A stretch of 64,000 bases of DNA from Acinetobacter corruptisaponis (GCF_030053775.1 NZ_CP125671.1:1-64000), one strand, 5' to 3'. Shown: positions 53,707 to 62,893, counted from the first letter of the stretch. The notes: generated from the sequence alone by a model not told the origin. A program made the numbers and translations.

Positions 53707-54921
53707 CTACCCCATCAACGCCTGTACCGCAATCGACTCATCCGCCAACCGCAGTGGATCGACCGCCGTACCAGCCGTGATCAGCTTTTTGCTTAGCATA
53801 AACTCCTGCGGACGATTCACACAATCCGCCGCAATCAGGCGACCCGCCTGCAAATAAAACGCTGCAAAGCTACGCCTTTGCTGCACATCACCCCGAATCA
53901 CGATCTGATCATACCCCTGACTGAGTCCCGCAATCTGCAACTTTAGATCATACTGATCTGACCAAAACCAAGGCAAACTCTTCGAGGTCCGCTGTAAGCC
54001 ACACAAGGTCGCCGAGGCAATTTTGGCCTGTTCATTGGCGTTTGGTACCGACTCCAAGCGCATCCGCCGCTGATAAATCGGATTAAACGCATTGGCACAA
54101 TCCCCGATGGCCACAATCTCTGGCGCACTGGTACGGCAATACTCATCAATCACAATACCATTGTCCACCTGCAAGCCCGCGTCCAGCGCCAACTCGATAT
54201 TCGGTACAACCCCGACCCCGATGATCACCAGATCTGCATCGAACATCGAACCATCGGCACACAGCACCGCTTGCGCCCGCCCCTCACCCGTGATCGCCGT
54301 GACCGACACACCGGTATGAATCGTCACACCCTGTTCGCGATGAATCCGCGTATAAAAGTCCGACACTTCCGGTGCAGTTACCCGCTGCAAAATCCGCTCG
54401 GCGGCTTCCAAGACCACCACCTGCATGCCCTGCTCGGTCAATGCGGCGGCTGTTTCAAGACCGATATAGCCACCACCGATCACCACTGCTTTGCCGTTGG
54501 GTTGTACAAATGGCTGGATAGCCTGTACATCGCTGATATTTCTAAGATAATGCACACCTGCCAAATCAGACCCAGCCAGCGACACCGTCCTGACTCGTGC
54601 ACCGGTACACAGCGCCAACTGGTCATACGCAAGCGTACTGCCATCTTGTAGTGTCACGCTGCGCGCTGCCCGATCAATCGCAACCACCCGCCCGTGCCGA
54701 AATTCGATCTGATTTTTTTGATAAAAAGCGGCTGGCCGAATCAATAACTCATCGACCAGTTGTGCACCGCATAAAAAGGTCTTGGACAACGGCGGTCGAT
54801 GATACGGCAAATACGGCTCATCGCCGATCACCACAATCTCGCCCTGCCAGCCATCTGGCCGCAGACTTGCCGCCAACTGCGCCGCAGCATGACTTGCGCC
54901 AATGATGACGATTGTTTGCAT
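53707..54921 (-). CDS. ferredoxin reductase of CYP153 system
   Basis: 404-residue FAD-dependent NAD(P)H reductase that passes electrons to the ferredoxin at 56578. It begins with the FAD-binding motif TIVIIGASHAAAQLA; the NAD(P)H site is VVIGGGYIGLETAAAL (about 150), and VVAIGDCANAFNP (about 275) is the second FAD contact. The same family includes putidaredoxin and rubredoxin reductases. It is the last gene of the ferredoxin-P450-reductase unit, 86 bp after the P450 gene. Confidence 0.9.
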   Translation of the reverse strand: MQTIVIIGASHAAAQLAASLRPDGWQGEIVVIGDEPYLPYHRPPLSKTFLCGAQLVDELLIRPAAFYQKNQIEFRHGRVVAIDRAARSVTLQDGSTLAYDQLALCTGARVRTVSLAGSDLAGVHYLRNISDVQAIQPFVQPNGKAVVIGGGYIGLETAAALTEQGMQVVVLEAAERILQRVTAPEVSDFYTRIHREQGVTIHTGVSVTAITGEGRAQAVLCADGSMFDADLVIIGVGVVPNIELALDAGLQVDNGIVIDEYCRTSAPEIVAIGDCANAFNPIYQRRMRLESVPNANEQAKIASATLCGLQRTSKSLPWFWSDQYDLKLQIAGLSQGYDQIVIRGDVQQRRSFAAFYLQAGRLIAADCVNRPQEFMLSKKLITAGTAVDPLRLADESIAVQALMG

Positions 54922-55007
54922 ATGAATTCACTCAGTTCATGGTTGATGCACAGCATCAATTGTTGCCGACGACAGTTGCAAAATGCCTCTGTCGCCTATT
55001 TTGATAC

Positions 55008-56501
55008 CTACGCTTTGGCAGTCAGTTTGACCATCATCTTGGCATAGCCGCGCACAAAGTTAGATTGCACAATTTCTGGCTCACCCAAAACCTCAATATT
55101 TTCAAAACGCTGAAGCAGCTCTTCCCATAAGATTCGCAACTGCATCTCGGCCAAGCGATTACCCATACAGCGATGCACACCAAAACCAAATGACAGATGA
55201 TTACGCGCACCTTTACGATCAATGATCAATTCATCAGGTCGCTCAATCACTCGCTCATCGCGGTTGCCAGAAACGTACCACATCACCACCTTGTCGCCTT
55301 TTTTGATGGTCTGACCGTTAAGCTCTACATCTTGCTTGGCAATCCGACGCATATAGGCCAGCGGGGTTTGCCAGCGAATAATTTCGGATACCATGTTCGG
55401 GATCAAGCTCGGATTGTTTTTGAGTTTGACGAACTCATTTGGAAACAGGTTAAGTGCGTATACCCCACCCGTCATCGAGTTGCGTGTGGTATCGTTGCCG
55501 CCGACAATTAGCAAGACCAAATTGCCCATAAACTCCATCGGCCGATAAATCAGGTCTTTAGTCGCTTCGTTTGACTGCATCAAGCTGATCAAATCATAGC
55601 CCATTTCAGCGCCTGCAGATTTTTGTGCGGCTTTTCTATGCCATAACTCCGCAAAATGCTTTGCTGCATCGACTGCTGCATCAAAAATCTCATCCAAATT
55701 TGTCACTGTCCCACCTGTGGCCTCCGCAGTGCCAGCCATCAAGTCTGACCATTCAACCAATTTGTGCCGCTTTTCGTATGGGAAATCAAATAATGTTGCC
55801 AACATACGGGCTGTCAGCTCAATCGAAACATTCTGCACCCAATCAAACGGCTGATCCGTTGGCAACTGATCCAAAACCTCTTGCACGCGTAGCCGAATCA
55901 AACCCTCTAGCTCTTTGAGATTTTTTGGTGCGACTACATCCTGTACGGCCTGCCGCTGCACATCGTGCTTGGGTGGGTCCATTGCAATAAACATTTCAGC
56001 ATCTAACCCAGGAGGGGTGTTGCCAATCGCGATCACAGGTTCAGCTGAAAAAATCTCATGATTTTTATCGACATAGACAATATCATCGTAACGCGTGACC
56101 GACCAAAATGCCCCAAACGGACTGTTGGCTTGATAATGTACCGGTGCTTCATCACGCAGCCGCTTAAAGTAAGACTGCCATTTTTTTTGCTTGTATAAAA
56201 ATGGGTTGCTAACATCAATCTCAGCAAGTGCCAGTGTTGCAACTTCTGGAATCGGTTGCTCGATAAATGCAGGAAATTCTTGCACGTTAAACACACGGAA
56301 TTTGGCTTTTTGCATCCACTGAATGCCGCGAACCTGCGTGTGCAATGGGACAAAACGGGTCACTTGACCATGCAAAAACTGCTTGCCCGTTTGAAACTGC
56401 TCATTAGACTTGACTTTATCCGTAACCGTGGTTGCTACGTCTGCAGCGGTGCTGGTGACAGTTTGGGTTATTTTCTCAAAAATTTCTGCGACTGAGTTCA
56501 T
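55008..56501 (-). CDS. CYP153-type cytochrome P450 alkane hydroxylase
   Basis: About 497-residue soluble P450 from Met 56501, which follows a good AGGAG site; an upstream Met at 56522 is less likely. The I-helix oxygen motif is VGGNDTTRNSM, the ExxR region SEIIRWQTP, and the heme-binding loop FGFGVHRCMGN carries the Cys ligand near residue 450. The long N-terminal extension and these motifs fit the CYP153A family, which adds oxygen to the terminal carbon of medium-chain alkanes. Electrons come from the adjacent ferredoxin and reductase. Substrate range cannot be read from sequence. Confidence 0.9.
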   Translation of the reverse strand: MNSVAEIFEKITQTVTSTAADVATTVTDKVKSNEQFQTGKQFLHGQVTRFVPLHTQVRGIQWMQKAKFRVFNVQEFPAFIEQPIPEVATLALAEIDVSNPFLYKQKKWQSYFKRLRDEAPVHYQANSPFGAFWSVTRYDDIVYVDKNHEIFSAEPVIAIGNTPPGLDAEMFIAMDPPKHDVQRQAVQDVVAPKNLKELEGLIRLRVQEVLDQLPTDQPFDWVQNVSIELTARMLATLFDFPYEKRHKLVEWSDLMAGTAEATGGTVTNLDEIFDAAVDAAKHFAELWHRKAAQKSAGAEMGYDLISLMQSNEATKDLIYRPMEFMGNLVLLIVGGNDTTRNSMTGGVYALNLFPNEFVKLKNNPSLIPNMVSEIIRWQTPLAYMRRIAKQDVELNGQTIKKGDKVVMWYVSGNRDERVIERPDELIIDRKGARNHLSFGFGVHRCMGNRLAEMQLRILWEELLQRFENIEVLGEPEIVQSNFVRGYAKMMVKLTAKA

Positions 56502-56577
56502 GATGGTCTCCTGACTGAGCATCGTTGACGAGGTGTGTTTGTTAAGGCGGTTGATCCGCTGGGTTACAGCTGACGTG

Positions 56578-56898
56578 TTACATCTGAAACTCAGGCAGAT
56601 GTACCGTCATGCCATCCATTGCATCGGTCACTTGGATACAACACGCCAAACGTGAGGTGGCAGCACGCTCTGGGGTCATTTCCAACATCTGCTGCTCATT
56701 CGCTTGTGCCGTACCCGCAACATCCGACCACTCAGCACTGACAATCACGTGGCAGGTACCACAGGCGCATTCGCCACCGCAATCCCCATCAATTCCGGCA
56801 ACACCGTTTTCAACCGCCAACTGCATTAGTGACTTACCCGCTTCGATTGCAACGCTGGTTTGTGCACCATCGTGGGCAATAAATGTAATTTGGCTCAT
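56578..56898 (-). CDS. [2Fe-2S] ferredoxin of CYP153 system
   Basis: About 106 residues from Met 56898 (MSQITFIAHDGAQTSVAIEAG), preceded by a GGAG site. Adrenodoxin/putidaredoxin-type ferredoxin with cluster ligands in CGGECACGTC (C-x5-C-x2-C) and a fourth Cys in RLACCIQV. It shuttles electrons from the reductase to the P450. First gene of the leftward unit, divergent from the AraC-type regulator. Confidence 0.92.
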   Translation of the reverse strand: MSQITFIAHDGAQTSVAIEAGKSLMQLAVENGVAGIDGDCGGECACGTCHVIVSAEWSDVAGTAQANEQQMLEMTPERAATSRLACCIQVTDAMDGMTVHLPEFQM

Positions 56899-56965
56899 GG
56901 CTACGACTCCGATTTGGCTTAATTTCACTGTTCAAGCTCAAGATTACGCACTCTCTGCGGTTCTG

Positions 56966-56996
56966 TAGAGGTTATTATTTGACAAATAGAGGTCAT
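56966..56996 (+). promoter_or_regulatory. direct repeats, probable AraC-type operator
   Basis: TAGAGGTTAT (56966-56975) and TAGAGGTCAT (56987-56996), 21 bp apart, two helical turns, in the divergent region between the ferredoxin and the AraC-type gene. This spacing and direct orientation are typical of AraC-family sites. Confidence 0.65.
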
Positions 56997-57037
56997 AAAA
57001 AGACAATATTACCTCGTCAGCCAATAAAGCATATTCC

Positions 57038-58099
57038 ATGTATCAGACTCACTCAGGCAAAGAACCCGCGATCATTCCGTGTAGCTATACCCGTTTGATC
57101 GGTCGAGAACTGGACTTACAAGCGCGCGATCTGCCGAAATTATTAAAATTCACTGCGCTGACCACTGAGCAACTGATGCGTGATGACACCATGATCACGG
57201 CCAGCCAACAAGCTCAGATCCTGCAAAACAGCATAGATCTATCAACATCTGAACAGTTCGGTTTGCGCTTGGGTCAGCGCCTAACTCCCTCAACGCATGG
57301 TGCGATGGGCTTTTTAATTAATAGTAGCCCGAACTTGCTAGCCGTGTTACATGCGTTTCAGACATTTTTGCCGACGCGTATAAGTTTGATGCGACTTGAA
57401 GCACATACCGATGCTGCGTGGACGAGCTGCATGATTTTTTTTGAGCAAACCCTGAATAGCGCAGTACATCGGCTACTGTCCGAAACCGTTGCAGTGATTT
57501 TTTCGGAATGTGCCGAATTTATTGTTGGACGACCGCTGACCGAGGCGGTGATTCAGTTTAGCCATCCCGCCCCCGATCATCATGCCTGTTACGCGGATTA
57601 TCTTGCCGGTACCTATCAGTTTGATCAGCCACAACTGTCGATCCGAGTGCCGACCGAGTTGTGCTTGATTGCCAATGCATCCGCGCAGCACGATAGCTAT
57701 CTGCTGGCGATGCAACAATGCGAAATGATCCTCAACCGGCTCAAGACCCAACAACACAGCACCACCTACCAAGTGCAAAAAGCCATGCTGTCCTATCCGC
57801 TCGGGCAACTGAGTGAAGAGGATCTGGCTGCAGCCTTGTTTATGAATAAGCGTACGCTGGCCAGACGTCTGGTCAAAGAGAACACGAGTTACCGGCTGAT
57901 TCGAGATCGGATTTTATCTGAGAAAGCCAGTAGTTATTTACATGACCCTCAAATATCGGTCGAGGCAATTGCCAGCTTACTGAATTACCACGACTCTGCT
58001 AATTTTCGGCGCGCGTTTAAACGCTGGTTTGGTGTATCACCAAGTGCTTATCGGCGAAAAATCACCCATCGGCAAGAAGAAAATGACCTGAGAGAATGA
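57038..58099 (+). CDS. AraC-family regulator of the alkane hydroxylase genes
   Basis: 353 residues. The N-terminal ~200 residues fit the ligand-binding domain seen in AraC-type regulators such as OruR/ArgR-like proteins; the C-terminal double helix-turn-helix reads EEDLAAALFMNKRTLARRLV and ISVEAIASLLNYHDSANFRRAFKRWFGVSPSAYR. It is divergent from the CYP153 unit across a 139-bp region with direct repeats, so it likely activates hydroxylase expression in response to alkanes or their products, as AlkR does in Acinetobacter. The inducer is inferred. Confidence 0.87.
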   Translation: MYQTHSGKEPAIIPCSYTRLIGRELDLQARDLPKLLKFTALTTEQLMRDDTMITASQQAQILQNSIDLSTSEQFGLRLGQRLTPSTHGAMGFLINSSPNLLAVLHAFQTFLPTRISLMRLEAHTDAAWTSCMIFFEQTLNSAVHRLLSETVAVIFSECAEFIVGRPLTEAVIQFSHPAPDHHACYADYLAGTYQFDQPQLSIRVPTELCLIANASAQHDSYLLAMQQCEMILNRLKTQQHSTTYQVQKAMLSYPLGQLSEEDLAAALFMNKRTLARRLVKENTSYRLIRDRILSEKASSYLHDPQISVEAIASLLNYHDSANFRRAFKRWFGVSPSAYRRKITHRQEENDLRE

Positions 58100-58255
58100 G
58101 GTTGTTCGTATGATTGTTAATACGTTGAAACATCAATACGCCCTAGAAAAATACCTTAAAACGCTATGTCAGAGATGGCAATCATATGGCAGCCCTCCAC
58201 TTCCAATCCGATAACCTCAACTCAACCCAACGCTTGCAACCCGCTGTGAACTCTG

Positions 58256-58265
58256 TAGAGGTTTT
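58256..58265 (+). promoter_or_regulatory. extra AraC-type half-site near the cargo border
   Basis: CTGTAGAGGTTTT here repeats the sequence before the AraC gene (CTGTAGAGGTTAT at 56964). Its target gene is missing, as a transposon end follows at 58307. Confidence 0.45.
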
Positions 58266-58306
58266 AATTCCCATTGCAGCCCATCCACCGTCAATGTCTT
58301 CAGTTA

Positions 58307-58344
58307 GGGGTCGTCTCAGGAAACGGAAAATATAGCACGCTAAG
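58307..58344 (+). repeat. transposon terminal inverted repeat 3
   Basis: Third copy of the 38-bp end, same orientation as the outer left one. It starts a truncated third copy of the unit. Confidence 0.9.
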
Positions 58345-58680
58345 GATTTTCACTCCGACTTCTTTTAACGATATCCAACACGGTATTTTTGCTTAGATTG
58401 ACCAGCCGACCGACTTGTCGATAAGAGTGTCCAGCAGACACCAACTCCAACACTTTAGGTGCCAGACGATCTGACTTGGTACGTTGACCAGGACGACGAC
58501 CAAACACAACGCCACGCGCTTGTGCCGCTGCTACACCAGAGCGCACACGTTCACGTAGTAAATCTCCCTCAAACTCTGCTAATGCAGACATCACAGAAGC
58601 CATGAGCTTTCCCTGAGATGTGGAAAGGTCAAACTGCAAACCTGTTTGTGCCACCAGAGATACCCCGAAATGCCCAAGAT
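58340..58680 (-). pseudogene. tnpR: tnpR fragment of a third transposon copy
   Basis: C-terminal 111 codons of the same resolvase as at 45359 (LGHFGVSLVAQTGLQFDLST to the stop), with only isolated base differences. The 5' part ends abruptly at 58680, where IS21-like DNA begins. The catalytic Ser is missing, so it is inactive. Confidence 0.9.
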
Positions 58681-59012
58681 TGTTGACGCTCACTTAATAT
58701 TGACCAGCGATGCTCGTTGAATATTGACCAGGCATTTAAGCAATGTAGCGTACTACACTGCTGTGGATAAATCGATCAATTGCTGTTGCTTTTTCTTCAC
58801 TGATCGACGGTTAAAATAACTCTCCTTTCTCTGCTTCTCGTTTCTTTATACGCTGCTTGGCTTCCTCCGTGCTTTGCTTAAAACGATAGGATTCATTACC
58901 CGTTTCGATGATATGGCAATGATGAGTCAGTCGATCCAGCAGTGCAGTCGTCAACTTAGCATCACCAAATACATTGCTCCATTCCGAGAAGCTCAAGTTC
59001 GTCGTAATGATA
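58681..59012 (-). mobile_element. IS21-family remnant
   Basis: Begins TGTTGACGCTCACTTAATA and has repeated ATATTGACCAG motifs (58696 and 58719 regions), like the multiple terminal repeats of IS21 elements. It contains the 3' end of istB and is cut off at 59012 by the right-arm transposon unit. Confidence 0.75.
58811..59012 (-). pseudogene. istB: istB fragment
   Basis: The C-terminal ~66 codons of the IS21 helper ATPase IstB: ITTNLSFSEWSNVFGDAKLT, ALLDRLTHHCHIIETGNESY, then a charged tail. The ATP-binding part is missing because the transposon unit at 59013 replaced the upstream sequence. Not functional. Confidence 0.85.
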
Positions 59013-59045
59013 GGGGTCGTCTCAGGAAACGGAAAATATAGCACG

Positions 59046-61556
59046 CTAAGGTTTTTCAATTGCGCGCAATGGCCTAAATTTTCCACCACCTATCTTGGCT
59101 TTGCTTCGCCATAGATAATCCCCAGTTAAATTGATGTGCTCCCACCCCAGCGGTGACAGATATTGCAGCAAGGTATCATCGACTGTGCGACCATGCCCTC
59201 GTAGGGCGTTAGTCGCTCTCTCTAAATAAACCGTGTTCCACAATACAATGGCGGCGGTCACTAGATTCAAGCCACTGGCTCGATAACGCTGTTGCTCAAA
59301 GCTTCGATCTCGAATCTCACCCAATCGATAAAAGAAAACGGCGCGCGCTAATGCATTACGGGCTTCACCTTTATTTAATCCAGCTTGAACCCGACGGCGT
59401 AGTTCTACGCTTTGCAACCAATCCAAGATAAACAGTGTGCGCTCAATACGCCCCAGCTCTCGTAATGCCAATGCCAAACCATTCTGTCGTGGATAACTAC
59501 CGAGTTTACGTAGCATTAGCGACGCTGTGACAGTCCCTTGCTTGATTGATGCGGCCAGACGCAAAATATCGTCCCAATGAGTACGAATCTGTTTGATATT
59601 CAGTGTGCCGCCAATCATGGGTTTAAGTGCGGCATAGTCTATGTCTGACTTTGGAATATAGAGTTTCGTATCGCCCAGATCACGAATTCGTGGTGCAAAT
59701 CGAAACCCTAGCATGTGCATGAGTGCAAAAACATGGTCGGTGAATCCAGCCGTATCGGTGTAGTGTTCCTCGATGCGTAAATCAGACTCGTGATACAGCA
59801 GCCCATCAAGAACATAGGTTGAATCACGAACGCCCACATTGATCAGCTTACTGCTAAATGGTGCGTATTGATCAGAAATGTGTGTATAAAATAACCTTCC
59901 AGGCTCTGCGCCATATTTTGGATTGATCATCGCATCAGGCAAATCGTTGGTCGCTGCCATGCGATTAATGATTGCTAATTTCTGCTCCAATAGTGAAAGG
60001 CGACTTTGCAAATATAGATCACAATCAGTAGTAATGGTTAGAGGTAACTCATTGGACTGTTTTAGCTGATTAAATTTATCAGCAGTCACTAAATACTCAT
60101 CGAAGTCTTTGAATTGGCGAGAGCCTTGTACCCAGAGATCCCCAGCCCGTAGCGAGTTTTTAAGTTCAGATAACACACATATTTCGTAATAGCGGCGATC
60201 AATACCATCATCGGTAAAGACTAGTCTTGCCCACCGTTTTTTGATAAACGCTATTGGAGCATTAGAGGGGATTTTTCGTGTATTATCAACATTCATGCTG
60301 CGGAGCAACTCTACAGCGGCAAGCATATCTTTTGCTGCTGGGGCAGCACGCAATTTAAGTATGGCAAGAAGTTCTGGCGCGTAACGGCGTAAAGTTGCAT
60401 AGCTCTCGCCAATTCGTGGTAAAAAATCAAAGTCTTCGGGTTGCGCCAGTTTTTCTGCCTCAGTAATACTTGCTGCAAAAGCATCCCATGAAATAACAGT
60501 TTCGATGGCGGCAAACGGATCACTGCCATTTTGCTTGGCATCTAGCAAGGCTTTCCCGATAAGCCCATACAAACGCACTTTGTCGTTGATCGCTTTACCT
60601 GATGATTGAAATTGTTGCTGGTGTTTATTTTTTGCGATAGCAAATAGCTTTCCAATAATGCGATCATGCAGGTCAATAATTTCGTCGGTGATCGTGGCCA
60701 TACTCTCCACAACGATTGCTACCAAAGTGGCATATCGACGTTGAGATTCAAATCTGGCCAAATCAGCAGGAGTCATTTGCCCACCTTCGCGAGCAATTTT
60801 CAGTAAGCGATTTTGATGAACGTGTTTTCCAATGTCTTCAGGTAGATCGATGGCTTGTAAGCACTTCAGCCGCTCAATGTGCTCAAGCATGTACTTTGAG
60901 TTTGGTTTAGCTGGTGACTGTCTAAGCCACCCCAATATTGTCAGTTTGCTGCCCTCTTTACGGTTCAGCAAAGCATCTATATTTTGACGATGAGTTTCTG
61001 AAAGTGAGCTCGTCAAAGCAGTATAAATTATGCGGTTGGCAGATGTGATTGCTTCTGCGCAAATACTATCAATTGCATTTATAGCTGGCAAAAGGACTGA
61101 TTTTTGTCGTAAATTTTCAACGAGAGTTGTGGCTAAAATAAGACCTTTATCTGTCTGAAGGGACAAATCCACCATCATATTGACCGATTGCCGATAGTCA
61201 CTCAAGGTGAATAGTTTGAACCCAAAAACTTTTTTCAATTCGGCAATATGTTCTCGTCTTGTTTGCTCGCGCTGACCATAATCATTCCAGCAGTCCACTG
61301 ATATACTAAGTTGAGCAGCCATCATGAAAAGTAAGGGTTTGAATGGTTCGTCGTTAATACCCAATATCACTCCAGGGTAACGCATGTAGCAAAGTTGAAT
61401 TGCAAAGCCTAGCTTGTTGGATGCCCCTCGATGTTGATGGACTATGGATTTATCAGAATCACTCAGAGTGTAATGCTGAAGCATAAAAGCTCTATCATCT
61501 GGAATTTCGAACAGGCTTCCCAATTCCGTGGACGACAAAATAGAATGGCGCGGCAT
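59046..61556 (-). CDS. tnpA: TnpA with 152-residue internal deletion
   Basis: 836 residues instead of 988. The deletion is in frame, after PDAMIN and directly into PKYGAEPGRL. It corresponds to left-arm positions between the two ATCAATC repeats at 47691 and 48147, so it arose by recombination or slippage between 7-bp repeats. The missing block contains the WGDGTTSSSDGQRF motif with a catalytic Asp of the DDE triad, so this transposase is expected to be dead. One further change (IKRTLF to IERTLF) distinguishes it from the left copy. Confidence 0.9.
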   Translation of the reverse strand: MPRHSILSSTELGSLFEIPDDRAFMLQHYTLSDSDKSIVHQHRGASNKLGFAIQLCYMRYPGVILGINDEPFKPLLFMMAAQLSISVDCWNDYGQREQTRREHIAELKKVFGFKLFTLSDYRQSVNMMVDLSLQTDKGLILATTLVENLRQKSVLLPAINAIDSICAEAITSANRIIYTALTSSLSETHRQNIDALLNRKEGSKLTILGWLRQSPAKPNSKYMLEHIERLKCLQAIDLPEDIGKHVHQNRLLKIAREGGQMTPADLARFESQRRYATLVAIVVESMATITDEIIDLHDRIIGKLFAIAKNKHQQQFQSSGKAINDKVRLYGLIGKALLDAKQNGSDPFAAIETVISWDAFAASITEAEKLAQPEDFDFLPRIGESYATLRRYAPELLAILKLRAAPAAKDMLAAVELLRSMNVDNTRKIPSNAPIAFIKKRWARLVFTDDGIDRRYYEICVLSELKNSLRAGDLWVQGSRQFKDFDEYLVTADKFNQLKQSNELPLTITTDCDLYLQSRLSLLEQKLAIINRMAATNDLPDAMINPKYGAEPGRLFYTHISDQYAPFSSKLINVGVRDSTYVLDGLLYHESDLRIEEHYTDTAGFTDHVFALMHMLGFRFAPRIRDLGDTKLYIPKSDIDYAALKPMIGGTLNIKQIRTHWDDILRLAASIKQGTVTASLMLRKLGSYPRQNGLALALRELGRIERTLFILDWLQSVELRRRVQAGLNKGEARNALARAVFFYRLGEIRDRSFEQQRYRASGLNLVTAAIVLWNTVYLERATNALRGHGRTVDDTLLQYLSPLGWEHINLTGDYLWRSKAKIGGGKFRPLRAIEKP

Positions 61557-61650
61557 GGCTCATTAGTCCCAAATAAACTAAACTATTAAAGGTACATTAT
61601 TTTGTACCGCCACGCTTAGCTTTGCGCTGCAATTTCGCAAGGAGGTTCAA

Positions 61651-62259
61651 TTGGGACAGAATGCGGCCATTTATTGCCGAGTATCAACGAACGATCAGTC
61701 CTGCGAACGACAGGAATATGACCTACGTGCCTACGCCAATCGTTGCGGCTACGATGTTGTCGGTGTTTGGAAAGAAACTGCATCAGGCAGTAAGGATGAG
61801 AGATTGCAAAGAAAATACTTGATGACCATGGCGCAATCTCGTGAAATCGATGCCATCTTGGTGACGGAATTGACACGCTGGGGCAGAAGCACCGTGGATC
61901 TCGTACAGTCATTACAAGATCTTGGGCATTTCGGGGTATCTCTGGTGGCACAAACAGGTTTGCAGTTTGACCTTTCCACATCTCAGGGAAAGCTCATGGC
62001 TTCTGTGATGTCTGCATTAGCAGAGTTTGAGGGAGATTTACTACGTGAACGTGTGCGCTCTGGTGTAGCAGCGGCACAAGCGCGGGGCGTTGTGTTTGGT
62101 CGTCGTCCTGGTCAACGTACCAAGTCAGATCGTCTGGCACCTAAAGTGTTGGAGTTGGTGTCTGCTGGACACTCTTATCGACAAGTCGGTCGGCTGGTCA
62201 ATCTAAGCAAAAATACCGTGTTGGATATCGTTAAAAGAAGTCGGAGTGAAAATCCTTAG
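61651..62259 (+). CDS. tnpR: TnpR serine resolvase, right arm
   Basis: 202 residues, identical in protein sequence to the left-arm copy, with the same TTG start behind AAGGAGG and the Ser in YCRVSTNDQ. Intact and probably active. With two inverted res sites in the composite, resolvase would favour no deletion between arms (inverted sites), which helps keep the cargo. Confidence 0.92.
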   Translation: MGQNAAIYCRVSTNDQSCERQEYDLRAYANRCGYDVVGVWKETASGSKDERLQRKYLMTMAQSREIDAILVTELTRWGRSTVDLVQSLQDLGHFGVSLVAQTGLQFDLSTSQGKLMASVMSALAEFEGDLLRERVRSGVAAAQARGVVFGRRPGQRTKSDRLAPKVLELVSAGHSYRQVGRLVNLSKNTVLDIVKRSRSENP

Positions 62260-62850
62260 CGTGCTATATTTTCCGTTTCCTGAGACGACCCCTTCATGGT
62301 CTGTAGTCAACCAATCTTTTCTATACTGCTCTGGAATCACGATGATGGATCGCTTCTCATCCTTCGGTGCATGGAACTGCTTCATGAATGGGTGATGATC
62401 AGAATTGATGGTGAGCATTGAAAATGAACGTACCTTATTGCCATTAATCACAGCATCGTCATAGATACCAGCAACTGTAAAAGGCTGTTCATCTTTACGC
62501 TTGATGGTGTACCAGTGTGGTTTGCCATTGATGTATTTGGGTTCATAGAACTCCTGTACAGGCACAAGGCAAAACTTGCTGTACTTCCAAGCATGTCGAA
62601 AACTGGGCTTATCTGCTACAGACTCGGTACGAACGTTATAGGTATGACTACTGAATTTCAACTCTTTTGCCCAGCTCGGGAGCAAGCCAAACTTTGCTAT
62701 ATCAAGTTCCAAATGTTCAGAGCCATTTAAAATGATCGGGGCATGGTAAGAAGGGAACACATGGTCCTTAAGCTCAAGATTGAACAGGCTGGTATCGACA
62801 CCTAAAAGTGTCAAATTTCTTTTACTTGGAAATAGGTAATTTGAGCACAT
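62203..62850 (-). pseudogene. SRAP (YedK/HMCES-like) gene, 3' end replaced by transposon
   Basis: SOS-response-associated peptidase family protein that binds abasic sites in single-stranded DNA through Cys2 (MCSNY at the start). Other family features are NVRTESVADKPSFRHAW, PVQEFYEP and the His in KQFHAPKDEKRS. Native sequence ends at WLTTDHE (62293); the last 29 residues are read from the transposon end. The true C-terminus (HAHEYFFEM...) is at 45237-45325. Core catalytic residues remain, so the fused protein might still work. The gene was originally just upstream of umuD and umuC. Confidence 0.88.
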
Positions 62851-62893
62851 TGTATGATCACATAACTAAAGAATTTATCTGAAATTGTATACG

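Larger units (their letters stand above)
45326..62292. mobile_element. composite Tn21-like transposon carrying alkane-oxidation genes
   Basis: 16,967 bp bounded by 38-bp inverted repeats beginning GGGGTCGTCTCAGGAAACG (very close to the published Tn21 end) and flanked by the 5-bp direct repeat TTCAT (45321-45325 and 62293-62297). The outer arms are two inverted copies of one tnpR-tnpA unit (45326-49061 and 59013-62292). The target duplication belongs to the outermost ends, so the whole block transposed as a unit into the SRAP gene, provided the flanks have not recombined since. Confidence 0.88.
59013..62292 (-). mobile_element. Tn3-family (Tn21-like) unit, right arm, defective
   Basis: 3,280 bp, inverted relative to the left arm, with 38-bp ends at 59013-59050 and 62255-62292. 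It is exactly 456 bp shorter than the left arm; the whole difference is one deletion in tnpA. It inserted into the IS21 remnant. Its inner flank is TGATA, its outer flank TTCAT. Confidence 0.88.
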
